Shown: positions 31,219-39,405, counted from the first letter of the stretch. The stretch is DNA of 47,487 nucleotides from Piscinibacter defluvii (GCF_004011805.1 NZ_RCHJ01000031.1:1-47487), one strand, 5' to 3'. Program-made: numbers and translations. The notes: generated from the letters alone by a model not told the origin.

Positions 31219-33414
31219 TCAAGTGCCCATGCGCGCGAGGATTGCCAGCACCCGGTACGAACGGAAGCCGGCTGCAATGTGATGGCAGTTCTTTCCGTCG
31301 GCGTCGGGCTTCAGCGGGTCTCCACGGTTGTCCATCATCATCTCGAAGATCGCGGCGAGGTCGGATTCGGCCGCCACCATCAGCGGAGTCCGACCGGGTG
31401 TCGGGTATCGATGGCTCCGATTGGGATCAGCGCCGAAGCGCAACAGCAGTGCGATGATCCGCTGCAGCTTCTCCACCGAGTGGCGCGCGACGTGCCTGTC
31501 GACCATCGCTTTCACGGATTCGGCGGCGAGTTCCGGTTCCGCATGGACGAGTGAAGCGTCATCGCCGAACGGGCCGGCCCACGCGACGCCGAAGCGGCGG
31601 AGCGTCTCTCGTCCAGCTGCATCGAGACCGTGCGCCAACTGCAGCGAGAGCTGCGTCAGCATCCGTTGTGGATGAATGCGTCCGTGGAGCAGGGTGACCG
31701 CGTAGTAGAGCGGAGACTGCCGATCGGTGAGGGCCGGGAGGTCCGCGTCCGCACCCATCTCCAGCAGACGCTGAACCACGTCCGGCTGACCGAAATCGAT
31801 GGCGCTCACCAGGGGCGTGAGCCCCTTCCGGCCAGTGATCGTGTTGAGGGTGGCCGGAGCGTGCGGCACGGCAAGAAGCAGATCGAGCGTCGATCGATCG
31901 CCGGTGGCGTGCGCGTACTGGATGCCGCACAGCAGTGCGGATCCACCCGAGCCATCGAGCTCGTCCACCGATGCACCCGCGTCCAGCAGAGCGCTGACAT
32001 TGGCCGCCATGCCGAACGACGCGAACAGCCGAAGCTGTGGCCAGCGCCTCACGATGCCATTCTCGAACCGGATCGCGCGCACCCGGTTTGGCGCCGAGAG
32101 ATCGGGCTTCATGCGATCGACCGACTGCGCCGAGATCAGCATGAGTCCGGGAGCAGCGACCGGTGAAAGATCGGCTTCACTCTCGACGAAGCGTCCCTGC
32201 GGTGGGAAACGGAGCAGCAACTGCTGGGAGAACTGCTCGATCTCCCAGTCCTCGAGCGCTGCATCCACGTCTGGGCGTACGAACAGGCCGAACGCGATAC
32301 CGACATGCTTCATCCGCTTCAGGAAGGGCCTCTTGCCGAGGAACGCCGCGATGCACATGGCGTCCTCCGCGACCTCCCTGACCTGGTGTCCAGCGCGATA
32401 GCAGGAGAGACGGAACGCTTCCTCGTAATGTGCCAGGGCCTCCTCGTAGAGGCCCGAGAGGGCATGCCAGCGACCCCTCATCCAGGCCGCGTGGTAAGCC
32501 GTCCTTCCTTCTGGGTCGAGTTCCCGGGCAAGCTGCTCCAGGACCAGGATCCTGCCCCAGGTGTCCGCGCGCTCGCCAGGATGCTTGGTGGTGGTGCGCC
32601 GAAGGTCATGCCAGAGCCTCCGACCCGCGTCTGCCAATTCCGGCCACCGGCGGCCGCTTGTCCGTACCAGTTCCAGCAGACGCTCGCCGGCAGCGCCTGC
32701 AGGTACTCCGGCACGGAGGCAGGAATCCAGCCCGGCGCGAACCCGCTCGCCGCCAAGCCGTTCGAAGTGTGCAAGGGCACGAGCTGTCAGCAGCCAGACA
32801 CCGGCGGCGTCGGCCAATGCCAGGCTTCTCGGCTCGGCGCGCATGGCGTCGAGCAGCAGTTTCAGGCCATGGGCAGACGGAAGATCGACACCGGCTCGCC
32901 ACTTGCCCATCTTGTCCCGAGTCGACTTCGACTCTCCGACGGTCTCGGGATAGAGCAGCTTGTCGATAGGTTCTCCGACGACATTGTCGAGCCAGTCGAG
33001 CGTCGCCGAGACGGGCGAGGTTCCAGTGGTCAAAAGCCGATCCAGGCCCGGGCCACGGCACTGTTCGTTCATCGCCCGCAACAGGCTGGCGGTGACCGGA
33101 ACGAAGAACCGATCGATCAGAACGGGCAGGGCCTCCTCTCGATCGATGCCGTCGAGTGCGACACCCATCACGAGTCGGCAATAGGCATCGCGGGCCGAAT
33201 GGAGCCAAGCCTCGAACGTCGGGCGAACGCTCGCGGCCAGCAAGCGGCCGGTTCCGTCGATCAGGAGTCTGCCGATGACGGTGTCCAGGACCGACCAGTC
33301 GAAGTCGCCTTCTCGCGCCAGCCGGTCCACATCACGGTCGCTGGTCTTGGAATCGAGGGCGCTGGCCAGTGCTCTCACGCACTCCCCGAGGCGCGGATAC
33401 GGTGTCGAGGTCAT
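31219..33414 (-). CDS. Large ankyrin-repeat protein
   Basis: 731 residues from the ATG at 33414, which overlaps the upstream HicA-like gene by 4 bp. Residues 1-400 are helical with a TPR-like stretch (RTAYHAAWMRGRWHALSGLYEEALAHYEEAFRL). The C-terminal third has ankyrin units: ANVSALLDAGASVDELDGSGGSALLCGIQYA, GLTPLVSAIDFGQPDVVQRLLEMGADADLP, IIALLLRFGADPNRSHRYPTPGRTPLMVAAESD, GDPLKPDADGKNCHHIAA. These mediate protein-protein binding. No catalytic motif is evident. Coupling to a HicA-like protein suggests a partner or regulator within a small three-gene unit. Alternative start at 33474 is less likely because it overlaps the HicA-like gene more. Confidence 0.75.
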   Translation of the reverse strand: MTSTPYPRLGECVRALASALDSKTSDRDVDRLAREGDFDWSVLDTVIGRLLIDGTGRLLAASVRPTFEAWLHSARDAYCRLVMGVALDGIDREEALPVLIDRFFVPVTASLLRAMNEQCRGPGLDRLLTTGTSPVSATLDWLDNVVGEPIDKLLYPETVGESKSTRDKMGKWRAGVDLPSAHGLKLLLDAMRAEPRSLALADAAGVWLLTARALAHFERLGGERVRAGLDSCLRAGVPAGAAGERLLELVRTSGRRWPELADAGRRLWHDLRRTTTKHPGERADTWGRILVLEQLARELDPEGRTAYHAAWMRGRWHALSGLYEEALAHYEEAFRLSCYRAGHQVREVAEDAMCIAAFLGKRPFLKRMKHVGIAFGLFVRPDVDAALEDWEIEQFSQQLLLRFPPQGRFVESEADLSPVAAPGLMLISAQSVDRMKPDLSAPNRVRAIRFENGIVRRWPQLRLFASFGMAANVSALLDAGASVDELDGSGGSALLCGIQYAHATGDRSTLDLLLAVPHAPATLNTITGRKGLTPLVSAIDFGQPDVVQRLLEMGADADLPALTDRQSPLYYAVTLLHGRIHPQRMLTQLSLQLAHGLDAAGRETLRRFGVAWAGPFGDDASLVHAEPELAAESVKAMVDRHVARHSVEKLQRIIALLLRFGADPNRSHRYPTPGRTPLMVAAESDLAAIFEMMMDNRGDPLKPDADGKNCHHIAAGFRSYRVLAILARMGT

Positions 33415-33617
33415 GGCCGGGTTTGCAGAGCGATACGCCGAGCGTCGCACTTGAAGTTGACCCCCGCGCGCCAATCGCTCGGGGAACCGGGTACCGGTAG
33501 CGATCGCCCGTTCGGTGCGGTGAGCTTGCCGTGCTTCCTTCCGGGCAAGTATCGCCAGCCCTCGGCAACCAATGCTCTGACCGTCGCCGCGATGATCTTG
33601 TCGTTGCTGTATTTCAT
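33411..33617 (-). CDS. HicA-like small protein
   Basis: 68 residues. The order ALVAEGWRYLPGRKHGKLTAPNGRSLPVPGSPSDWRAGVNFKCDARR follows the HicA/YcfA dsRNA-binding-like fold: helix, GW, strand, the G-[RK]-x-H position and a PVP...GS strand. HicA toxins cleave mRNA through a conserved histidine, here probably His29 in RKHGK. The adjacent upstream 58-residue gene is not a recognisable HicB, so this may be a HicA-like domain used differently. It overlaps the ankyrin gene by 4 bp. Confidence 0.55.
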   Translation of the reverse strand: MKYSNDKIIAATVRALVAEGWRYLPGRKHGKLTAPNGRSLPVPGSPSDWRAGVNFKCDARRIALQTRP

Positions 33618-33663
33618 GGTGTGTCGCCGGCGCGGTGCCGCAGTCTGCGCCGCGCCGACCTCC

Positions 33664-33840
33664 TTACTTCGAGACCTTGCCCGTTGCGCGGCTGGTGGCC
33701 ACGGCGCGCTGGGCACGCGCTGCGAAGGAGCCAGTTGCCACGTTGCCGCCGCTCGCTTTCGCGGTGTGCGACTGGATGCGGCCGGCGGCCTGCTGCGTCA
33801 TGGGGATGGCCTTTGTGCTCGACTTGGTGGTCATGTTCAT
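33664..33840 (-). CDS. Small Ala/Ser/Thr-rich protein (seed-maturation-like)
   Basis: 58 residues: MNMTTKSSTKAIPMTQQAAG, then a repeat of the IQSHTAKASGG / FAARAQRAVATS type. Similar small proteins with MTxxAAxRIQSxTAKxNGG are widespread in proteobacteria and are often labelled seed-maturation-like; they look intrinsically disordered. The ATG at 33840 is preceded by GGAAG, and the gene is 46 bp upstream of the HicA-like gene in the same direction. It lies downstream of the terminator that ends the candidate structured RNA, so it has its own promoter or uses readthrough. Confidence 0.6.
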   Translation of the reverse strand: MNMTTKSSTKAIPMTQQAAGRIQSHTAKASGGNVATGSFAARAQRAVATSRATGKVSK

Positions 33841-33980
33841 GCTTCCTTTCGAAGGACGTTGCGCGGATCGACAACGAAGGAAGAGTAGGGCGGTCCGGCA
33901 GTGGAGTCCGCTGCGCGGGTGGTCAAGAAAATCCGGATTCTGGCCAGCGTCGGGCTCCATCTCGAGGCACGGAGTCTGGG

Positions 33981-34016
33981 AGAAAGAAAACCCCCTGCGC
34001 CGAAGCGGAGGGGGTT
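33981..34016 (-). terminator. Intrinsic terminator with UUCG loop, minus strand
   Basis: On the minus strand CCCCCTCCGCTTCGGCG..GGGGG forms a stem with a C(UUCG)G inner loop, followed by TTTTCTTTC (33990-33982 read in reverse). It is a textbook rho-independent terminator oriented to stop transcription of 35234-33985. Confidence 0.85.
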
Positions 34017-34311
34017 TGGGGTGGGTCGATGCATCAAGCGTGCATTTGCGTCGCATGCGCGACGTTCGACGGTTTGGAGCATGGCTCCTTCAAGGTGAAC
34101 GCATTCACCAGCCCGGATAGTTCTCCGAGCAGTCACACCTTCTCGATCGACATACTGCAGGTCGACAGACACCTTGCCATCGGTGCGGTGAGCCTTGCAA
34201 TCAGCTCGGCTGGCGGTAGTTGCACAACATCCATTCAGGATGACGATTCCAGGTTCTCTGCACGTGTGCAGCCAACCGGTCAAAGAACATACCCCGGGGT
34301 GCCATCCCAGG

Positions 34312-34341
34312 AGGTCGATCAGGCGCCAACCTGATCGACCT
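34312..34341. repeat. Perfect 12-bp inverted repeat
   Basis: AGGTCGATCAGG and CCTGATCGACCT flank a 6-nt loop. It is the strongest single stem in the structured-RNA region and is not followed by a T-run, so it is unlikely to be a terminator. Confidence 0.7.
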
Positions 34342-35177
34342 TGGCCCGCTTTCGCGGGATAACACTCTCACTCACTGGTTTTCAACCAGCGCTCTTTCGC
34401 ACGGTTTTGGCTTTCGATACTTTCTCGGACCACATCGGTTCAGCCCTCGATTTCGAACTCTACTTGCCAAATCTCCTTGACTTGCGCCTCGATGGTGCCA
34501 CCCATCTCGATCGGCCGTCAGTCATTCCCACGTTAGTCGCGCGCTACTTCGTTAAGACACGCCGCCGCTCTCTGGATCGAGTCATCGCTACGCTTACCCA
34601 TTGGTCGGCATTTGCCGGTTTATCTGGTTTTAGTACCGCGAGATTCCAAAGCCGGTTACTTACCCGACCCGATCCTTCTTCGAGCTACCGATTATGTTTC
34701 TGTGAAACACAACGGCTTGTCCAAACTCCAGACAGCATCCTCGAGGGACGCCGTTAGACGGTTAAGCTATCACCGACCCTGCATTTCTGCAGGTGCCGCT
34801 GCCGGTTCCCCGACCAGGTTCAAACGCACAATATCTATTGTGCTCCCTCACGCTCACACTTCTGCTGCGTGGCTGATACCATTTCTGGATACCCTGAGCC
34901 CTCGTCTCTGGTACCCGTCGCCCTGTTGCCACAGGCGCCGGGAGCAGGCCTTGATTCCTGCTTTCGCTACGTGACCGGTCGCCGTCGACATTTCCTTCGA
35001 CGTGCCGTTTCCGTGTCGCCCAAACTCAATCCGACAAATCGGAACTCGAGTGAGTCGAAGAGGGCATTGCAGCCCCCAGCGCTCAGCGTAACGGACCGAG
35101 CTCAACTACGAGCAGTCCGCTTCACCGTGCTGCCCACCGACTGGCGGTCGATGGGCGTGGTGCATCCGCACCAGGCG

Positions 35178-35234
35178 CTTGAGTGAGAGGGCTTGGCGGC
35201 CCCCGCTCGATTGAGTGAGAGGCTTGGCTAGCCC
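35178..35234. repeat. Two direct repeats at the 5' end of the structured RNA
   Basis: TTGAGTGAGAGGGCTTGGCGGCC (from 35179) recurs as TTGAGTGAGAGGCTTGGCTAGCCC (from 35212), 33 bp apart. Each unit contains a small GGC..GCC hairpin. In the minus-strand transcript they would be the first about 55 nucleotides. Confidence 0.5.
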
Positions 35235-35240
35235 AAGTGC

Positions 35241-35269
35241 AGTTTGGGTCGATGAAGCGTGGCTGTCAA
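35241..35269 (-). promoter_or_regulatory. Sigma-70-like promoter for the structured RNA
   Basis: On the minus strand a consensus TTGACA (35269-35264) is followed after exactly 17 bp by CAAACT (35246-35241), a weak -10 matching TATAAT at three of six positions. Predicted start is about 35234. It faces the structured region. Confidence 0.5.
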
Positions 35270-35488
35270 ATCGAAGCTTGGAATCTCTTTCTATCCGGTA
35301 GCACCCGACCGGTTCGTTCTTTTATGTTTGATAGCAGGCCGCCATCACGCTGCCCGCGTATTCCCGACTTGGCTGGAAGGGCTTGCACGGCCGTACATGC
35401 CGCGGCCGAGACGAACACCTGCCGCACGCCTTGAAAAAAGTCGGCCTGCGGTTCCGTGTTATTGACGGTTCGCTCGTAGGATTAGCGC

Positions 35489-36538
35489 ATGAAGCACGAC
35501 ACCAGCCAGTTCGTTGATCACTTCGTCTTCACGAAGAAGGCCCCCTTCATGCAGAGAGTGGGCGACCTCGTTCGAAGTGGCCACACCTCGTACATTCAAG
35601 GTCGCGTGAGCGTCGATAAGGCGGGCTTCTTGGCTGGCAAATTCGAATCCAGATTCTCGATCTGTCGGGACAATCTGGAGGCATCCCGCGCCCGACGGAA
35701 GGGGCTTTCGACCTCCCGGCTCATCCTTCTGGAACAGAAGGCCGATGAGGATCTGAGTTGGATACTTCTTCATCGACATGGAGCAGAGCTGGACCGCAGT
35801 GAAAAATGGCGTGACGCTCTCAAGGATCGAGTCAACATTACCGGCTTCGAGCTCGTCCGCATCACCAAACCCGAGGAGCCCAAACCCGTTTGGACGTGGA
35901 GATACTCACGCAAGCGACATGATGAAATCCGGGAGGAATTCATCATGCTCATCCGTCAACGACGTGATGCCGATCTCGAACGGATGATCGAGACGGTGTG
36001 GCGCACTCCCGGCTTTGCTGGCGCCCGGGATCAGGTCAAGAAGATCAAGGATCTGATTCTTTCGGAATGGCGCCGATCGCGCCAAGTCGGTCAGCTGCCG
36101 CCAACCTTTCCGGAACGCATGGGGTATCTGCGGCGGATCCCGGATGTTGGTGCGAAACTCAGTGCCGTCCGCAAGCGTCGATTGGCTGCTGGGCGGGCGC
36201 ACATCGAAGCGAACCGGGACGCGTTGACGCCGGTGTTGCAGGCTCGCCGGGAGGAGAATCCGAGTTCGCGATGGTTCGAGTTTCTGGGCGGCACTACGCC
36301 GGTCGGGGACGTGCGGCCGGAAACCTTGTCGCTGCTGCAGGCCATCGTCGAATCGCGGATGCGCGAGGCCGACCGGCATCTCGGCACTGCCGATGCGGGG
36401 CGCTGGTTGGAGAGTTTCCTGGATTGGCCTCAGCCGCGATTCATGTGCAGCCGGCCGGCTGATGTCGTGGCGTGCCAGGAAGGTGTCGCGGAAGTCATCA
36501 ATGGCCTCGTCTCTTTGCCCGCGGACTGTTTTGCTTAG
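35489..36538 (+). CDS. Unknown basic protein divergent from the structured RNA
   Basis: 349 residues, rich in Arg/Lys (for example SRKRHDEIREEFIMLIRQRRDADLERM and AKLSAVRKRRLAAGRAHIE), without transmembrane segments or a signal peptide. The opening MKHDTSQFVDHFVFTKKAPFMQRVGDLVRSGHTSYIQGRV is distinctive, but I do not recognise a family. The ATG at 35489 follows GTAGGA. It diverges from the candidate giant RNA with about 255 bp between starts. The basic charge and location make an RNA-binding partner possible, purely by inference. A plasmid-borne conserved protein of other function is equally possible. Confidence 0.75.
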   Translation: MKHDTSQFVDHFVFTKKAPFMQRVGDLVRSGHTSYIQGRVSVDKAGFLAGKFESRFSICRDNLEASRARRKGLSTSRLILLEQKADEDLSWILLHRHGAELDRSEKWRDALKDRVNITGFELVRITKPEEPKPVWTWRYSRKRHDEIREEFIMLIRQRRDADLERMIETVWRTPGFAGARDQVKKIKDLILSEWRRSRQVGQLPPTFPERMGYLRRIPDVGAKLSAVRKRRLAAGRAHIEANRDALTPVLQARREENPSSRWFEFLGGTTPVGDVRPETLSLLQAIVESRMREADRHLGTADAGRWLESFLDWPQPRFMCSRPADVVACQEGVAEVINGLVSLPADCFA

Positions 36539-36742
36539 TTCTTCTGCCGAGAAGTTGTCCGGAGCGGTCCGGAGGCAGGCTCCCAGGAAATAGGTCGGTC
36601 GGCGGCTTCTCATGTGCAGGCCACTGACACAGGCGCTGCATGCCATACTGAAAGCTCTATCGCCGAGCGTGCACCGCACCCGAATTGTCGATCACTGACG
36701 CCGCATTCCGTGGCGTCGGGGCTGGTCGGTATTGGGGTGTTC

Positions 36743-37018
36743 ATGTCCAAGTGTGTGTACGAATCTCCGGAGCGAGTAGCTCGCGGCCCGTCTGAACCGA
36801 GCGAACAGCGGCAGAAGGTCCGGACGTTGTGGGCGCAGCGCCCGTTCCTCGTCGCTGCGGGTCAGTGCCTTGCTGTTCGGATGGACGGCGCGGAGCTGAT
36901 GGTGGCGCTTCGCCGGGTCCAGTCGCCCGGCCGGGTGGAGTGGGTTCCGGCTGCTCGCGTGCTGACCTCGTCCGAAGCGGAGAGGTGGTCGAAGATGGGC
37001 TTCGTCAACTCGGACTGA
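36743..37018 (+). CDS. Unknown 91-residue protein
   Basis: Starts MSKCVYESPERVARGPSEPSEQ at 36743 and ends in ARVLTSSEAERWSKMGFVNSD. The central FLVAAGQCLAVRMDGAELMVALRRVQSPGRVEWVPAARVLT looks like a small beta-rich domain. No family recognised. An upstream in-frame ATG at 36614 would add 43 residues of less protein-like composition. The 204 bp before it hold nothing I can identify. Downstream (37053-37070 and 37082-37099) an 18-bp box CAGTGCCATC-Y-TCAATGC occurs twice. Confidence 0.5.
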   Translation: MSKCVYESPERVARGPSEPSEQRQKVRTLWAQRPFLVAAGQCLAVRMDGAELMVALRRVQSPGRVEWVPAARVLTSSEAERWSKMGFVNSD

Positions 37019-37178
37019 ACGACGACGTGCCCCGGCGCACCCGATGGCCGTGCAGTGCCATCCTCAATGCCCGGACGCCAACAGTGCCATCTTCAATGCT
37101 CTGGGTGTCCGGCCCTGACCGGCCGACCGGGGTCTCCAAACCGTCCGGTGCCGCCGCGGAAGCCGGGAGCGCGCCCGG

Positions 37179-37478
37179 CTATCGGCGATCAAGGTAGTCG
37201 GCTGGCAGCTCGGCCTCGGCCTCGGCGACCAGCTGGCTTCCGCTGATCCCGAGCGCCCGGGCGATCTTGAGGAGCGCGGACAGAGTCGGCAGGTGTTCAC
37301 CTCGCTCGATCTTGCCGACGTGGCTGCGTTCGATTCTGGCCAGGTGAGCCAGCGCTTCCTGCGATATCCCCCTGATCGTTCTGGCGGCACGAACCGCCGA
37401 TCCGAAGGCCTCCGCCACGACGGGGTCGGACGTCTTGGCGCCCTTCGGGCGACCTGGGCGGATGGATCGCTCCTGCAT
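37179..37478 (-). CDS. XRE-family transcriptional regulator
   Basis: 99 residues from the ATG at 37478. The HTH is FGSAVRAARTIRGISQEALAHLARIERSHVGKIERGEHLPTLSALLKIARALGIS, a standard Cro/CI-type fold covering residues about 23-80, followed by an acidic tail (AEAEAELPADYLDRR). An upstream ATG at 37505 is also possible. It diverges from the short exported-protein gene at 37537, so it may repress it and itself. The bases between, CACGTTATCTTTAACTCATC, are AT-rich and promoter-like. Confidence 0.8.
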   Translation of the reverse strand: MQERSIRPGRPKGAKTSDPVVAEAFGSAVRAARTIRGISQEALAHLARIERSHVGKIERGEHLPTLSALLKIARALGISGSQLVAEAEAELPADYLDRR

Positions 37479-37536
37479 GGACAGGAGCATCCGTTGTTGC
37501 CACAATGAAACCCACGTTATCTTTAACTCATCACCG

Positions 37537-37947
37537 ATGGATGATCTTCTTCTCGTGTTTCACGGACTCATGAAGCTGATGCTCGTTGTCGGCGTCATGG
37601 TGCTGGTTGCCACGGCGCCGCAGTCCGCCGGGGCCTCGGGCGTTCACGCTGCCGGCATGTCCGCACAGGCGCAGGCAGGCGGAACTCGAAGACTCTCCGA
37701 CCACACGACGTTCGACGCCGACGACCCGCTCGATGGCGCGACCGACTCGGGGTGGGAGGAACGCCGAGTGTCGGAGGACAGCATCTGGTCCACCACATCG
37801 GATCGGGACCCGTTCGAACAAGACTTCAACATCGACGGCACGCCGATGTGCGGCGCTGTGGACATCAACGGCAACGCGTGGGGCATCACCGAAACTCACT
37901 TCGACGACTGGTGCTGCACGGGCACGTCGTCGAGCATGTTCGACTGA
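37537..37947 (+). CDS. Probable exported protein of unknown function
   Basis: 136 residues. The N-terminus MDDLLLVFHGLMKLMLVVGVMVLVATAPQSAGASG is a signal peptide or single membrane anchor with a possible cleavage after AGA. The rest is acidic, ending CGAVDINGNAWGITETHFDDWCCTGTSSSMFD with three cysteines. There is no recognisable domain. It sits between two convergent-facing XRE regulator genes. The initiation region has only a weak ribosome site, so the exact start is uncertain. Confidence 0.5.
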   Translation: MDDLLLVFHGLMKLMLVVGVMVLVATAPQSAGASGVHAAGMSAQAQAGGTRRLSDHTTFDADDPLDGATDSGWEERRVSEDSIWSTTSDRDPFEQDFNIDGTPMCGAVDINGNAWGITETHFDDWCCTGTSSSMFD

Positions 37948-37966
37948 TCCGGGCGTCGTGGGACGT

Positions 37967-38209
37967 TCAGGGCCTCAGCAGTTCGAACGGCTCCACGCCG
38001 AGCGCGAACGCAAGCTTCTCGAGGTTGTCGAGGGCGATGTTCCTCGCCTGGCGCTCGACATGAGCAACGAAGGTCCGATGCAGGCCGCACTCGAACGCCA
38101 GTGCCTCCTGTGACCAGCCTTTCTCGCGACGCAGAGAAACGACATTGGTGGCCAGCACGGCTCGCGCGCTGATCCTCTTCTTCGAGTGACCTCCGGTGGA
38201 TGAAACCAT
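37967..38209 (-). CDS. XRE-family regulator
   Basis: 80 residues: RAVLATNVVSLRREKGWSQEALAFECGLHRTFVAHVERQARNIALDNLEKLAFALGVEPFELLRP, an almost minimal Cro/CI HTH filling the whole protein. It converges with the exported-protein gene and diverges from the lipoprotein gene at 38294. It is similar in type to stand-alone regulators of restriction systems (C proteins), but no adjacent R-M gene supports that here. Confidence 0.82.
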   Translation of the reverse strand: MVSSTGGHSKKRISARAVLATNVVSLRREKGWSQEALAFECGLHRTFVAHVERQARNIALDNLEKLAFALGVEPFELLRP

Positions 38210-38293
38210 CCGGGCCAGTCTCTCGACATGTCGCGTTTGCGTCAGCCGTGTTTAAGTCACAATTTCAGATCGACGCGGACAAGGGGAGAGCGC

Positions 38294-39187
38294 ATGCGTG
38301 GCAAGTTCCAGGCCGTTGAGGGTGTGCTGGCAAACCGAGGACATCTCGTCTGCACACTGGTCTTCGCGATCGGCCTGTCCGCGTGTTCCACGAATCCACG
38401 CGTGGAAGGAGGCAGCTCGATCCAGGACTTCGCGAGGAAGCTGAACGGTCGCAGCTTCAGCTTCGAGACGACGGGGAAGATCTTCGTCCCGAGCATGTCC
38501 GGCGAGCCGGTGATGCCGCAGCGGATTCCGCGCGGTCTGCTCGTCGCCATTGCTCCGGCGATGGATCATTGCAAGCAGTCGGCGGGCGAGCTCTCGTACA
38601 CCAAGTTCCAGTCGGCCGGCGAGCTGCAGCTGCCTCAGCGCGTGGTCTGCATGCGAGGCACTTCGCAGGCCTGGGCCCTCGAGATCGCTTACCTGGACGT
38701 CGGAACGCGAACGGGCGAAGACGCCATGGGCAGACCGACCCTGAGATACCTGACGATGACCACTCGGACGGATCTGCTCTCGGCGGAAGCGCTCGCATCG
38801 CGCATGCAGAGCGAACAGGCTCAGGCGCTGGCCGCGGAAACCGCTGCCACAAAGCGACGGGAACGCGAGGCAGCGGACGAACTGGAACGCCAGCGGATTG
38901 CCAGGATGCAAGAGGCCGAAGCGCGACGGCTCGCGGCCGAATGGCCCGCCCGGGTCGCGGAGTTCCGGAGTCGAATCAAGCCGGGCGATCGATTTCGCTG
39001 GACATCGCCGCCAGGTGCAGTCGGGAGCGGGCCGTTCGTCGGCATGGTGATCCGGGTCGAGGGCAAACTTGTCTTCGTGCAGTTCGAGAATCTCAAGATC
39101 GGTGGTCAGCAGACCCGCTTCGTGCGCAAGAACGAGATCGAGCCCTTCGATGGACCGACGCCGAGCGTCCGATTCGAGCTCCCGTGA
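38294..39187 (+). CDS. Putative lipoprotein with coiled-coil segment
   Basis: 297 residues. After MRGKFQAVEGVLANRGH a hydrophobic stretch LVCTLVFAIGLSAC forms a lipobox with Cys31, so the protein should be lipid-anchored. Residues about 185-225 (LASRMQSEQAQALAAETAATKRREREAADELERQRIARMQEAEARRLAAEW) form a charged coiled coil. The C-terminal part (IKPGDRFRWTSPPGAVGSGPFVGMVIRVEGKLVFVQFEN) looks like a small beta-barrel. I recognise no family. A hairpin TGCACCGCAGGGTGCA (39200-39215) follows the stop and may terminate it. An upstream in-frame ATG at 38228 is possible but would spoil the signal peptide. Confidence 0.7.
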   Translation: MRGKFQAVEGVLANRGHLVCTLVFAIGLSACSTNPRVEGGSSIQDFARKLNGRSFSFETTGKIFVPSMSGEPVMPQRIPRGLLVAIAPAMDHCKQSAGELSYTKFQSAGELQLPQRVVCMRGTSQAWALEIAYLDVGTRTGEDAMGRPTLRYLTMTTRTDLLSAEALASRMQSEQAQALAAETAATKRREREAADELERQRIARMQEAEARRLAAEWPARVAEFRSRIKPGDRFRWTSPPGAVGSGPFVGMVIRVEGKLVFVQFENLKIGGQQTRFVRKNEIEPFDGPTPSVRFELP

Positions 39188-39405
39188 AGCCATCAGCTCT
39201 GCACCGCAGGGTGCATCGAGAGCGCGGTGAGATCCGCATCCTTCCGAATCGGCCGAGGCATTGAACTTGGCACTGTTCGTCCACGAGCCTGATTCGAAGC
39301 AAGGCGCGTCCACTCCCAACCTCTGCCGACCCGCCCACGGCGTGCAGCGCACCGACCAGCTGCAGGCAACGCCTCCTCTTGTATCGAACCGGCAAGGGGA
39401 TCGTC

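Larger units (their letters stand above)
33985..35234 (-). ncRNA. Candidate giant structured non-coding RNA (about 1.25 kb)
   Basis: No frame shows protein-like composition across this 1.2-kb stretch, and GC is visibly lower than its neighbours. Read on the minus strand it is full of perfect hairpins, including GNRA or other stable loops: CCTGCA-GAAA-TGCAGG (34793-34778), CCCGC-GAAA-GCGGG (34358-34345), CTGGTT-GAA-AACCAG (34389-34375), GGTGAA-TGCG-TTCACC (34109-34094), CCTGT-GGCA-ACAGG (34935-34922). Others: a 12-bp stem at 34312-34341, GCACAATA/TATTGTGC (34843-34826), CGTCGA/TCGACG (35002-34983), GCAGG/CCTGC (34961-34944), CATCC/GGATG (34242-34228), GGAGC/GCTCC (34088-34076), CGTCGC-GCAT-GCGACG (34064-34049). 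A TTGACA promoter precedes it and a UUCG terminator ends it. Size and density recall GOLLD, ROOL or OLE, but I cannot assign it to any. It may be a new class. Confidence 0.65.

Noticed and set aside
33837..34283. A minus-strand frame of about 148 codons
   Set aside because: It reads straight through the intrinsic terminator at 33981-34016 and has no recognisable domain.
34441..34480. tRNA-like T-loop (GTTCGAAATC) on the minus strand
   Set aside because: No acceptor, D or anticodon stems at the right spacing; it is more likely a loop of the large RNA.
34341..35186. Three overlapping plus-strand reading frames in the low-GC region (34341-34757, 34612-34974, 34869-35186)
   Set aside because: They shift from frame to frame, have no ribosome sites and their composition is not protein-like. 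The hairpins on the minus strand explain the region better.
34310..35240. Group II intron or rRNA/RNase P fragment
   Set aside because: I found no domain V or GUGYG end, no reverse transcriptase nearby, and no conserved rRNA or RNase P strings.
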